From: UBA6382 sp963617965
GTDB taxonomy: Bacteria > Bacteroidota > Bacteroidia > Bacteroidales > Bacteroidaceae
Direction of reading: 5' to 3'
DNA: 51,438 nucleotides
NCBI GenBank assembly: GCA_963617965.1
Contig: CAVEQO010000014.1
Location: 1 to 51,438 of the forward strand
In this document: one piece after another, positions 43,801 through 51,438 of the stretch
Layout of the letters: the number at the start of each line of letters is the position of its first letter
Position numbering within the stretch: the first letter of the stretch is position 1
Notes under the pieces: generated by a model
Databases searched by the model: none
What the model saw: only the letters and a program-made list of their open reading frames with translations
What the model was told of the DNA's origin: nothing
Translations under genes and position numbers: made by a program

Positions 43801-45443
43801 CCGTCCTTGTCTTTTACTGTGTATGACTTGTTTGCCGTCCCGATGCTGTCAATCAGTGAACTGCCGCTGTAGATATAGTACTTGGCGACAGGCAGTGTGG
43901 TTGCCGCCGGCGAAGTCCATGAGAGGGTTGTTCCGTTGAGCGAGGCGTTGAGCGGCGGGTTGACGGCTTCGCCCGGCACCACTACTGACACGCACAGGGT
44001 CGCCTCTCCGCCCTTTATGTCTATCGTGTCGATGTCAAACGGTATTTCCACCGGGGTCTCGCGGTCAAACTCATAGTTCATGATTGATGCCTTGTAGAGG
44101 TGTCCGGCTCCTATGCCGCCAGTCTTGGTGCTGACAAAGAAGAAATACTTGAGCGGCTTGCTCTTGTCGAACCGCTCGCCGAGGTCTGTCAGGTCATAGC
44201 CGAACTCCATCGGTTCATAGTGGTAGCCGTCGGCCCAGCGTCCCAGCATGGGTACGAGAGGGGACTTGCCGTCAACGTCATATTTGGTGGTGCCGCTGAA
44301 ATGCACGAAATCAGTGGTTACTTCGGGTTTGGTAGCCGCCGTGTCCTGTGCGATGCCCGCACTGAGCTTGAGTTCCCAGCGGTGGTCGTAGTCCATGAGC
44401 AACTTGATGGTGCGCTGCGGCTCGAAGTCAGGTCGGTGTTCGTATAGTTCGGTAGCCCAGTCCAGTTTCATGGATCCGTCTTCATACACGCAATACGTGA
44501 AAGCGTAAGGGCAGTAGATGAACCCCTGGTTGCACCAGTAGCCGCCCCACGAGTTGCATATGATCCATGCGCCGAGTTCGTTCTTGTCCTTTTCTCCGTA
44601 GACACCGTTGGAGTCAAGATCAAACTCTATGCGGTCGTCATAGCCCACGATGGTCATTCCGTGGTCGTAGGTCTTGCCCCAGTTCTTGACGCAGTACATG
44701 TTTGTCACGCCGATGGCATTGTTGGTGGCTGTGGCCGGCACCCGTCCCCATGTTCCGCCGCTTGCCACCCCGAATCCGGCTACTCCTCCGTCGTTGTAGC
44801 CCTCCGTTCCCCAACGGTTCCACAGCCACTGTTTGAGCTGCTCCTGCGTGGACTCGTCATCCTTGGATACTCTCGGTCCGAAGAAAAAACTTTTGCTCCT
44901 GTTGAACATGGCTGAATACCACTTGTCGTAGCCCTGCATCCACCCGAAATAACTGTTGTCGGTGGTCTGGTAGCCGAAAGTGTTGGAGTAGGTGCGTCCG
45001 CCGTAGGTCGGCACGTTCGGAATGCCGTTGGACACCATTATGTATTTCTTCTCCACGTCGGGTCTGGTAAACAGCCACGTGAAATGGGTGGGATACTGGT
45101 TCTCCTCGAGAGAGGCGTCCTTGTTGCGCCATGAGTTCATTTCGTGCGTGAACATATAGCCTATGGCCTGCGCTGAACCGCACGAGCCTCCGCTCTGGTT
45201 GAATATGGGCGGATAGTACATGCTCAGGGCGTTGTTGATGTGGTCTGGCCGCTGTCCGCGGTTCATGGATTTGGCATTGCCCCGCACCGTCGTCTGAGGC
45301 ATGGTTCTCTGTAGGCTTGCGTCAAACGGCGTATAGTCGGGATACTTGGTCTTGTCCACCTCCTGCGCCGGGCTTGTCAATACGCCACCCGAAAGCATCG
45401 TGGCGCTAAGTGCGGCGATGAAAAAAAGTCTGTGTCTTTTCAT
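40872..45443 (-). CDS. Papain-family (C1A) multidomain protease with LamG and PKD domains and T9SS sorting signal (copy 2)
   Basis: 1523 residues from ATG 45443, with signal peptide FFIAALSATMLSGGVL. Papain domain: QSGGSCGSA (Cys88), DHGMTIVGYDD (His261), NSWGGYW (Asn297); the segment GWMQGYDKWYSAMFNRSKS is identical to copy 1. Then LamG (with NQGTVEFMVKPTSLG), three PKD repeats, a second LamG (with TWTIEWWMNP), a beta-rich domain and a type A sorting domain ending GIYVVNGHKVLVK. The architecture, length and promoter-to-start distance match copy 1, while the sequences have diverged throughout. Predicted to be cargo of T9SS, attached to the surface or released, and to cleave proteins in the host or food matrix (inference). 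Single gene with its own terminator. Confidence 0.9.
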   Translation of the reverse strand: MKRHRLFFIAALSATMLSGGVLTSPAQEVDKTKYPDYTPFDASLQRTMPQTTVRGNAKSMNRGQRPDHINNALSMYYPPIFNQSGGSCGSAQAIGYMFTHEMNSWRNKDASLEENQYPTHFTWLFTRPDVEKKYIMVSNGIPNVPTYGGRTYSNTFGYQTTDNSYFGWMQGYDKWYSAMFNRSKSFFFGPRVSKDDESTQEQLKQWLWNRWGTEGYNDGGVAGFGVASGGTWGRVPATATNNAIGVTNMYCVKNWGKTYDHGMTIVGYDDRIEFDLDSNGVYGEKDKNELGAWIICNSWGGYWCNQGFIYCPYAFTYCVYEDGSMKLDWATELYEHRPDFEPQRTIKLLMDYDHRWELKLSAGIAQDTAATKPEVTTDFVHFSGTTKYDVDGKSPLVPMLGRWADGYHYEPMEFGYDLTDLGERFDKSKPLKYFFFVSTKTGGIGAGHLYKASIMNYEFDRETPVEIPFDIDTIDIKGGEATLCVSVVVPGEAVNPPLNASLNGTTLSWTSPAATTLPVAKYYIYSGSSLIDSIGTANKSYTVKDKDGIYSVAAAYRYNGRILVSEKSNTASNPFIIDNKENRVLQLSQNGITIPNAITKAYNQGTVEFMVKPTSLGGSLNKMGNPDNNFFVNISASGQISAGWSNKDPLDFANTAANTIKAGKWYHVAVVVDGSTITIYVDGMKKKTTTSTNYSGFPAIGDFTIGLTDGLMDATIDEFRIWNTARSMTEIYGSKDEAVSNPAALNDLIAYLPMDLIEDNGETKVREYAMTNHAYFSNDSYTQTTDATILKGSKLNTAPSVSCEKDSVEAGVPTKFYAVSPISTILWQWNTPGAENSTYSSQAPYIIYNKAGEYTISLTVTKADNTTVTATKDIVVKAAQMPVADFIMADTVKDAGEPFSFINRSSGANASYTWTLAGARSETVKTTNATAIYDVPGTYTVTLTATNSTGQSSRSKTVTVNAAAPTARFSINPSSIMLGETTYLVDNSRGTADKWTWTADNHSHTTVINGQNSSFTPTRPGFYDITLAATNDVGTSTLTQKRLLCVSNADPKNALSFTGSEKVTFNCPLSSNCKTWTIEWWMNPAQYSGAGGFYTDNGFVNMHGVANGAYQIILNNASLKSSDGYVILNEWHHYAITFSLGNIKLYRDGELFETPSSSLGYAIGKWTGNMSISNSETPFKGLIDEVRVWKKVLTGSDLKKNANAPLQGEETGLALYYNFNQGQGNVADQTAFGNDGVREGFGPDGDAWPITQGVFTLDTDGGTTEEDVTSTYLTNYKRPFIYDESTIVNDYSADRFYALEQNTPNSTWQLRGATTNLNVTTGVCVDKNYNSDFCIATDYFKFASSVSNHRAYQTVLLPAGKYTFSLGVSSKAGTVSNSYLTATEGPELADNETINKSLAYTPLGNETSMEFILSKETEVSLGILYNLPSYSRFNIEAFKLVRQDVEIIEADGETSIYETIRNGRAGEAYGRDGGIMIASENRKEFRIYNAAGQCVFNDYVHGVHFLPFEKGIYVVNGHKVLVK

Positions 45444-45524
45444 TTATGTTGTTGTTTTTGCTTGTATGGCCGTGCAAAGCGCAGGAAGAAACTCCCTGCA
45501 CCCGACTCCGTAATTTTGGAACTC

Positions 45525-45533
45525 GCAAAGATA
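45525..45533 (-). promoter_or_regulatory. -7 box (TATCTTTGC) for protease copy 2
   Basis: Perfect TAnnTTTG match 82 bases upstream of ATG 45443. The leader length and box sequence parallel those of copy 1. Confidence 0.6.
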
Positions 45534-45804
45534 TTTATTTTTTTTGTATGAGTATTGCTTTGAGGGAAACAATTGCTCTTTTCGTACCGCCAAAATGAAT
45601 AACCGCAGAGAATATTTAGGCGATATTCGTTTTTTTGTGTCGCACAGGAGCCGGAATGTGGCAGAACGTCCGAGCCTTGTGTCTGTGGGCAGGGAGAACG
45701 GTGGTTGTGGGAATAATTCAAGAATATATTGGGAATATGCAATGAAACCAATTGCCGGAAGTAAAAAAAAGGAAAGATTTTTATGAGGGAAGAAAAATAA
45801 TATC

Positions 45805-45813
45805 TATTTTTGC
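45805..45813 (+). promoter_or_regulatory. -7 box (TATTTTTGC) for FAS1 lipoprotein
   Basis: Perfect TAnnTTTG match, leader about 95 bases to ATG 45913. A second TATTTTTG at 45902-45909 is too close to the start to serve as its promoter unless transcription begins inside the gene. Confidence 0.5.
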
Positions 45814-45912
45814 CGCGTTTTGTGGGCGTATGCGTCCCAATGCGTGAAACACTTAAGATTTCCCCGTTCGGGAAAGAAAAACGAAAAACAAACAAAATAC
45901 ATATTTTTGAAA

Positions 45913-47979
45913 ATGAAAATCAAAATTCTTAGGAACAGTCTTCTCGTGAGTCTGATGGTGCTTGTAGCGGCAGGATTTGCGTCATGTTCCGACAAGGTTG
46001 ACGAGTCTGATATCTATACCTTCAAGGGCAAGACCATTGCAACGTTTCTTGAAGAGAACGGAGACTACAGTTCTTTTCTCTATGCGTGCGGCAAGGTGAA
46101 ACTGAGTTCCCGTAGCGACTCTTATGTTTCCCAACTCCTTTCGGCCCGCGGTCACTACACGGTCTTCGCTCCGACTAATGAAGCCATTCAGCTGTACCTG
46201 GACTCCATTTACCTGACCAAGGACTACGACATCACGCAGATACCCGACTCCACAGCGGAATATATTGTCCGCAATTCTATCATTGACAACGGCAATTCGG
46301 ATGCGTTCTTGTCAACGGACTTCATCGATGAAAAGCCGCTGAACAAGACAAACATGAACGACCGCTACATAACCATAAAGTTCTATACCGACTCCGTCTC
46401 CGGCAGGGCATCGACCTATGTCAATGCGTCATCGAGAATTGTCAGTTCGGACAACGAGGTCACAAACGGGGTGATACACGGTGTGGATCATGTGCTGCAG
46501 CTTTCCAATGCCTATGTGCCCTCTCTTCTGGAACAGACCCCCAACACGAAAGTGTTCGCCTATCTGCTCAAGCAGACGGGATGGGACGAAAAGATGAACC
46601 AGTACCGCGATGAGGACTATGAACAGAACCACGAGGAAATGGGGCTTGACCTTAACGGGAAGTCGGTGGCCTATCCGGAACACCGCTATATCGGTTATAC
46701 GGCTTTTGTGGAGACCGATAGCGTGTTCGTGGAGAAATGGGGGATACCGGAGCCTGTCGTGGAAAACGGCATCCTCATGAACGGTCCTGAAATCATGGAT
46801 GTCATCAAGACAAAGTGCAGCGAGGCATATCCCAGGGCTACGGGGTCGGATATGACGAAGGAAGACAATGCAGTCAACCAGTTCGTTTCGTACCATCTGG
46901 TGCCGATTCTGCTTACTTCCAAGAACCTTGTGGTACACCACGCCGAGATGGGATACGCCTATGCCAATCCCGAACAGCTCAGCATAGACTGCTTCGAATA
47001 CTACGAGACGATGTGTACCGCTCACCGCCGTCTCATAAAGCTCACCGAGGGAAAGCAGACAGAGGGCATACGCATCAACCGCCACTGCAAGTACAAGGTG
47101 GATGTTGCGGCCGGCGATTTCTATGAGGAGTACGACATTGATCGTCCCGGTATTCTCGTGAACAAGACCAATGGGAGTTACGCAAACCAGGCTCTCAACG
47201 GCTTCTACTATCCCATTGATGACATTCTGGTCTACGACGATGATGTACCCAACGTTGTCCTAAACGAGCGTCTGCGCTGGGACGTGTCGTCATTGCTTCC
47301 CGAGCTGATGACCAACGACTATCGTCTGAAGAACACCAATTCGGCTATTCCTTTCCCTCCGGGCTATTTCAGCACCATCACCTATTCCAATGAGTGCCGT
47401 TTCAACTATATGCCCTACTACTCGACCAATATCGACAACTATCAGGGTGACGAATACAACGTGCGCGGACAGTACGACATGACTCTGCGTCTGCCGCCGG
47501 TGCCCTACCGCGGCACATACGAATTCCGCATGGCCGCACCGATGAACACCTCTTTCGGTATGGCGCAGATTTACATAGGCAGGAACCCCGACAACCTCGA
47601 ACCGGTCGGTCTGCCCCTTGACCTCCGTCTGCTGCAGACCAACCCCAACATAGGTTGGGAGCAGGACACCGAAGACTGGGATCACAACTACGAAAACGAC
47701 AAGGTCATGCGCAACCACGGTTTCATGAAGCCGCCCTACCACGACGGTATCAAGAAAAACGGCATGATCATCACGGAGTCCATGCGCAACACCAAGACCT
47801 ATGCCAACAACCTGCGTCTGCGCCGTATCGTGTACACTGGCACGTTTGACCCCGACGAGGTGTGGTACGTGCGCGTGAAGTCGGTATTGGAAAACACCAA
47901 CCTCGCGTTCCTGCTCGACTATCTGGAGTTTGCCCCCAAGTGGGTGTACAGCGGTACAGAGGCAGAGGATATCTGGTAA
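45913..47979 (+). CDS. Fasciclin (FAS1) domain lipoprotein
   Basis: 688 residues from ATG 45913, chosen because it opens a signal peptide (KIKILRNSLLVSLMVLVAAG) with lipobox FASC (Cys25); the open frame upstream to 45820 is not needed. Residues about 38-200 are a FAS1 domain: TIATFLEENGDYSSFLYAC, GHYTVFAPTNEAI, AEYIVRNSIIDN and TNGVIHGVDHVL. A second, more divergent FAS1-like region starts near 205 and ends with IDDILVYDDDV about residue 440. The C-terminal 220 residues are a beta-rich domain of unknown type (PPVPYRGTYEFRMAAPMN). FAS1 lipoproteins in Bacteroidales usually accompany glycan or matrix binding systems. Here no SusC/SusD pair is adjacent; a dockerin protein follows instead. Confidence 0.9.
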   Translation: MKIKILRNSLLVSLMVLVAAGFASCSDKVDESDIYTFKGKTIATFLEENGDYSSFLYACGKVKLSSRSDSYVSQLLSARGHYTVFAPTNEAIQLYLDSIYLTKDYDITQIPDSTAEYIVRNSIIDNGNSDAFLSTDFIDEKPLNKTNMNDRYITIKFYTDSVSGRASTYVNASSRIVSSDNEVTNGVIHGVDHVLQLSNAYVPSLLEQTPNTKVFAYLLKQTGWDEKMNQYRDEDYEQNHEEMGLDLNGKSVAYPEHRYIGYTAFVETDSVFVEKWGIPEPVVENGILMNGPEIMDVIKTKCSEAYPRATGSDMTKEDNAVNQFVSYHLVPILLTSKNLVVHHAEMGYAYANPEQLSIDCFEYYETMCTAHRRLIKLTEGKQTEGIRINRHCKYKVDVAAGDFYEEYDIDRPGILVNKTNGSYANQALNGFYYPIDDILVYDDDVPNVVLNERLRWDVSSLLPELMTNDYRLKNTNSAIPFPPGYFSTITYSNECRFNYMPYYSTNIDNYQGDEYNVRGQYDMTLRLPPVPYRGTYEFRMAAPMNTSFGMAQIYIGRNPDNLEPVGLPLDLRLLQTNPNIGWEQDTEDWDHNYENDKVMRNHGFMKPPYHDGIKKNGMIITESMRNTKTYANNLRLRRIVYTGTFDPDEVWYVRVKSVLENTNLAFLLDYLEFAPKWVYSGTEAEDIW

Positions 47980-47999
47980 CGGTGTCAAACGCATACAAT

Positions 48000-48058
48000 G
48001 CCAAGGTCTGAAGTATAGCTCCCGTCGGTGCCGCTTCAGGTCTTGGCGTGTTTTTTTT
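48000..48058 (+). terminator. Intercistronic terminator between FAS1 and dockerin genes
   Basis: 14-base stem (48000-48013 with 48034-48047, two G-U pairs), 20-base loop, then GTG and eight T. No TAnnTTTG box is visible between it and the next start at 48105, so the downstream gene may be reached by read-through. Confidence 0.8.
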
Positions 48059-48104
48059 GGTAGCGAATTGTAAACATAATCAACAACTTTAAAAATAAAT
48101 GCTC

Positions 48105-51100
48105 ATGAAAAGATTTTACTGTCTTTTTACGCTGTTGCTCGCACTGGTGTGCGCAGTGACAACCAGTGCGCAGAAGTACCAGCTTGTCAAGCAGGCCGAA
48201 GTGTTTGAGACGGGCAAGACTTATGCCATTGTGAATGCCGAGTCAAACGAATTCCTTTCGTGCAAGTATGGCAAGGAGGGAGGTCTCCTTTCCATTCTGG
48301 AGGATGACGATGTACTCTGGCAGATCAAGGCTACTGGCGAGAAGACCGCAGCCGGCTTTGACCTCTACTACATCTGGTCTGTAGGTCAGCAGAAGTACAT
48401 TCAGGAAGTGGACCTCGAGGGAAATCCCGATCTTGACGGCTTTGATGTCTTCGCCTACAATGGATTCAACTTTGAACTTGGCGAAGAGGCCAACGCGGCA
48501 AAGGTTACCATTGAAAAAGGCTCTCCCGCCGCCGAGGACGTGGAGGAAAACGAGGCCTGGCGTACCAACGGGCCCTCTACCGGTTACGTCATCGCGCGCA
48601 ATGCTATGGTGACAAAGACCGATGGCACACCGTGGTTCATGAAGTTTGGTTCGCAGAACACCAACGTTGCTTTTGAGCCATACAATGAAAAAGTGGGATG
48701 GCAGTTCTGGGAGGTTGAGGAACTGAGTGCAAAGGCGGAGCTGGAAGCCCTCGTGGAAACCTACAGCAAGAAAGAGTACGTCAGCGGCACAGACCCCGGA
48801 TACTACCGTCAGAACGAGGTAGATGCTTACAATGCCTCTCTGGAAAGTGCCCTGTTCCTTACCATTTCTTCCTCGGCTACCGAGGAAGAATATGAGGCTG
48901 CCGTAAAGGATCTCCGCGCAAAGCGCGAGAGCGTGGAAGCGGCGATCGTTCCAATTACCGATGGCTACTATTTCATGGTCAGCGGATTTGACGACTTCCT
49001 CAACAATTTCGGTGTGGAGAAGGCCGCTTATACCAATTCAACCACAAACCTGTTGTCTTACAAAACGTTTGACGCTGGCAATGTTGAGTTTGTGTTCTAC
49101 GTGGAGAAGGGCACCGATCAGGACGAATACTGGGTGCAGGGCTACTCCAACGGTCTATATGTGGCAAAAGGGTCTGTCTGGTACAACTCCACTCCTGTTC
49201 TGACTTCCGAGAAAGCCGAACCGCAGAACCTCCGCCAGTATGTTTCTGGCAAATGGTATTGGGGCAGCCGCACATGGCATACCACGTCCTACACTCCTTA
49301 TGCAAGTTCAAACCCTGTGGCATCTGACTCGCAGGGGAACTTGACCACTTGGGGCCAGTGGAGTGACGAGTCGACCGTAAGCACCCACTTCAACCTGTGG
49401 TACATGCGGAAAGTTTCTGACGAGCAGATGGAACAGTTCGTATATCAGAGAGAACAGATTGTCCGCGCACAGACTGTCAAGGATCTTGCGGCCGATGCCA
49501 ATGAACTGTATGCCAAACTGTTCGACTACGAGACGGGTTATGATAGCCCGCTCATCACAGTGGCCAACGGTGGTGTTAACGAGACTCCTACCGCCGACAA
49601 CCAGATTACATTTGCCACGATACGCAAGCAGGGAATCAAGACATCCGACGACTACAAGTTCCTCATCGATGCGGACTCTTCTTCCTATATGCAGGGTTCC
49701 GGCTATATACAGGTTGACATCAGCAAGACTCCGGCGCAGATTGTCACTTTCGAGTACAATGTGCGCAGGGGAACAGACAAGCAAAACACCTGGGGCCAGC
49801 AGGAGCGTCCCGACAACGTGGACATCTATGCCACCAACGACACAGCCAACGCAGACTCGTGGGTGCTCATCGCCAATACTGACATGGGAACTCTACAGGT
49901 TCCGGCGCGCTACACTGTAGACCTTGGTCAGGAGTATTCGTTCCTGCGCTATGTGGTCAAAACCAATGCCAACAAGGGCAGTTACTTTACCGTTTCCGAA
50001 TTCCAGGTCTACAAGGCTACCGTAAACGAGGAAACCTCACAGTACTACACGGTAGAGGGACTTTCGGCAAAGGCCGATGCCATGAAGCGGATCGCCGCCG
50101 AAAAACTCGCCAATGCCGACAATGCTACCTCCGACGACATTGAGGAGCTTTATGACGCATACGAAGCCGTACTTGCCCTCTATGCCGATACTACCGTGCT
50201 GTCCGACATGATCAAGGCCGGCGAGATCCTTGCCACGACGGTCAAGTTCGGCACTGGCGTAGGCGAATGTAGTGATGAGGAAGCGCCGGGTGTGCTGCAG
50301 GCCGCCGTTGACAAGGCTCGTCCGTTTGTGTCAGCATCGGTTTCGTCAGCTGATCTCAGGGGTGCCATCAACGACCTTTCTGCCGCAGTCAATGAATTCA
50401 TGGCTACAATCAAATCCTTCGAGCCCGGCAAGTTCTATTATGTGGTGAATGCCGCCGGAGACTTCGAGGGAATGCCGATGTATGTGAAGTTCCCGACGAC
50501 TTCTCTCACTTCCGGCACGTTCGGCATCAGGGCCGGCAGCGCCGACGATGATTACACCAATGCGGCCACCCATATGTTCCGCTTCATTCCTGTTGAAGGC
50601 GAGGATGACACATACTGTGTCCAGAATCTGGCGAGCGGTTTCTATCTTCCCGCATTCGATGCGCTCAAAGGTGTGGTCAACGCTTCGCGTACCGCCGAAG
50701 AATACGAGGTGACCTATGCCGGCTACGGAGGCTATCTCTTCTCTTCGACAAGTCCGCTCAACACCCTTGCCGCTTCTCTGGGAGTGCAGAGCAATGACAC
50801 CATTTCCCATCTTGCCGTTGATGCCGAAGACTGCCAGAGGTGGAGAATTGTTGAGGTCGGCGAAGACGTGGAGGCCGTCATCAACTCACGCATAACCAAC
50901 GGCACCGAGGGTGTCGTGGTGTTCCCTTACAACGTTTCCGGAATGGATATCAACGAGGATTTCCACATATATGGAGTAAAGAGCATGACCCAGGAAACCA
51001 ACGCCGCCGGCGAACTGGTGACAAAGATCGCTTTCTATGAGAAAGAAAGTGCGGAGGCTGGTGAACCTGTCTATTGCAAGTGGACTGTCTCTGAGGATGC

Positions 51101-51438
51101 GGACGAGCTCATCGTTCCCATGCCCGAAGACCTTGCAGATGCAAGCGTTCCTGCCAATGGCCTTGTAGGCACTCTCTTCTCCAAGGCATTCGGAAAGGGT
51201 GTCGCTTTCGTGAACAGCGAGGGAACCAAAGTCACGACTTCTTCACTGACAGTTCCTTTCCAGCTTGGTGTGATAGACCCGGCATACTACGAGGGTGAGG
51301 TGGCTGACGTGGAAACAGCGTTTGAACTGAATATTTCAGGACTGAACGCCATTCCGTCGGCTGTCGCAGGCGATGTTGACGGCGACGGTACGGTAAGTTC
51401 TTCCGACGTTGTGGCTCTCTACAACTACATACTCTCCG
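48105..51438 (+). CDS. Large secreted protein with F5/8C-like domain and C-terminal dockerin-like EF-hand (3' end cut by window edge)
   Basis: About 1111 residues visible, open to the right edge. Signal peptide KRFYCLFTLLLALVCAVTTSAQ. The regions match the protein at 1-3352: an N-terminal YAIVNAESNEFLSCK-type beta-trefoil-like segment, a helical FIVAR-like stretch (about 260-290, SATEEEYEAAVKDLRAK), an F5/8C-like region at about 495-640 ending in YFTVSEFQVYKA, more helical spacers, a second YYVVNAAGDF-type segment, and the EF-hand GDVDGDGTVSSSDVV from about 1090. The function is unknown; adhesion to or capture of glycans is inferred from the domains. It follows the FAS1 lipoprotein by 125 bases with a terminator between. 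Whether a T9SS signal follows the EF-hand cannot be seen. Confidence 0.85.
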   Translation, partial: MKRFYCLFTLLLALVCAVTTSAQKYQLVKQAEVFETGKTYAIVNAESNEFLSCKYGKEGGLLSILEDDDVLWQIKATGEKTAAGFDLYYIWSVGQQKYIQEVDLEGNPDLDGFDVFAYNGFNFELGEEANAAKVTIEKGSPAAEDVEENEAWRTNGPSTGYVIARNAMVTKTDGTPWFMKFGSQNTNVAFEPYNEKVGWQFWEVEELSAKAELEALVETYSKKEYVSGTDPGYYRQNEVDAYNASLESALFLTISSSATEEEYEAAVKDLRAKRESVEAAIVPITDGYYFMVSGFDDFLNNFGVEKAAYTNSTTNLLSYKTFDAGNVEFVFYVEKGTDQDEYWVQGYSNGLYVAKGSVWYNSTPVLTSEKAEPQNLRQYVSGKWYWGSRTWHTTSYTPYASSNPVASDSQGNLTTWGQWSDESTVSTHFNLWYMRKVSDEQMEQFVYQREQIVRAQTVKDLAADANELYAKLFDYETGYDSPLITVANGGVNETPTADNQITFATIRKQGIKTSDDYKFLIDADSSSYMQGSGYIQVDISKTPAQIVTFEYNVRRGTDKQNTWGQQERPDNVDIYATNDTANADSWVLIANTDMGTLQVPARYTVDLGQEYSFLRYVVKTNANKGSYFTVSEFQVYKATVNEETSQYYTVEGLSAKADAMKRIAAEKLANADNATSDDIEELYDAYEAVLALYADTTVLSDMIKAGEILATTVKFGTGVGECSDEEAPGVLQAAVDKARPFVSASVSSADLRGAINDLSAAVNEFMATIKSFEPGKFYYVVNAAGDFEGMPMYVKFPTTSLTSGTFGIRAGSADDDYTNAATHMFRFIPVEGEDDTYCVQNLASGFYLPAFDALKGVVNASRTAEEYEVTYAGYGGYLFSSTSPLNTLAASLGVQSNDTISHLAVDAEDCQRWRIVEVGEDVEAVINSRITNGTEGVVVFPYNVSGMDINEDFHIYGVKSMTQETNAAGELVTKIAFYEKESAEAGEPVYCKWTVSEDADELIVPMPEDLADASVPANGLVGTLFSKAFGKGVAFVNSEGTKVTTSSLTVPFQLGVIDPAYYEGEVADVETAFELNISGLNAIPSAVAGDVDGDGTVSSSDVVALYNYILS
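51357..51438 (+). repeat. 82-bp terminal inverted repeat encoding dockerin-like motif (right copy)
   Basis: Exact reverse complement of bases 1-82. It encodes the same residues in the same frame in the second paralogue, while the codons just before (NAIP here, NWT in the left copy) differ. Confidence 0.9.

Larger units (their letters stand above)
45444..45912. other. 469-base divergent regulatory gap
   Basis: AT-rich gap between the protease and FAS1 lipoprotein genes. It holds the -7 boxes at 45525-45533 (minus) and 45805-45813 (plus). The central 45540-45800 has open frames on both strands without plausible starts or known domains. No strong hairpin seen. It may carry binding sites for a regulator of the divergent pair. 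Confidence 0.5.

Noticed and set aside
45440..45895. 151-codon minus-strand open frame in the divergent gap
   Set aside because: Low-complexity, cysteine/serine/phenylalanine-rich product with no domain, overlaps both promoters; explained by AT-rich noncoding DNA.
51357..51438. Dockerin as evidence of a cellulosome
   Set aside because: No cohesin, scaffoldin or glycoside hydrolase is seen; dockerin-like EF-hands are common in Bacteroidales secreted proteins.

Overview
The window looks like a chromosomal fragment of a Bacteroidales bacterium (Bacteroidota; I cannot fix the family, but a gut or oral Prevotellaceae/Muribaculaceae-like lineage fits). Evidence: at least 17 genes are preceded by the Bacteroidota-specific -7 box TAnnTTTG; the gene families are typical of the order (DUF4294, DUF4369, DUF4488, head-GIN, FAS1 lipoproteins); and a PorZ homologue together with two proteins ending in type A sorting domains shows a type IX secretion system (T9SS). 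There are no rRNA genes, CRISPR arrays, insertion sequences or phage genes.

Layout. (1) 1-9447: a leftward, probably co-transcribed set of secreted proteins: a papain-family multidomain protease with a T9SS signal, a sialate O-acetylesterase-like enzyme, and a very large F5/8C-like protein that runs off the left edge inside a dockerin-like (EF-hand) motif. (2) 9658-18448: DUF4294 protein, TrmH-type RNA methylase, lamin-tail lipoprotein, then porZ, rdgB, a YitT-family membrane protein and leuS. (3) 18830-23639: four-gene surface-glycan cluster (GT2, LicD, GT4, GT2) and thiD. (4) 23722-23792: tRNA-Gln(TTG) with a strong terminator. (5) 24083-29844: HAD phosphatase, ribF, CPBP protease, RlpA-like protein, O-methyltransferase, aroQ, xerD, DUF4488 protein. 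(6) 29919-38012: DUF4369/thioredoxin-like and OmpA/TPR lipoproteins, CNNM/CBS membrane protein, head-GIN lipoprotein, pnp, YqiA-like hydrolase. (7) 38108-40667: three FKBP prolyl isomerases in one operon, destined for cytosol, membrane and periplasm. (8) 40872-51438: a second, collinear paralogue of the papain protease, and divergently a FAS1 lipoprotein followed by a second F5/8C-dockerin protein that runs off the right edge.

How it fits together. A housekeeping core is flanked by two islands of paralogous exported proteins. Both proteases carry the same order of parts (papain domain, LamG, three PKD, LamG, C-terminal sorting domain), so they are predicted T9SS cargo that bind and cut polymers at the cell surface; PorZ in the core belongs to the machine that attaches such cargo. 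The first and last 82 bases of the window are perfect reverse complements and encode the same dockerin-like EF-hand segment in two otherwise diverged genes. I read this as the assembly ending in a multi-copy dockerin cassette, so the genome probably holds further members of this family.
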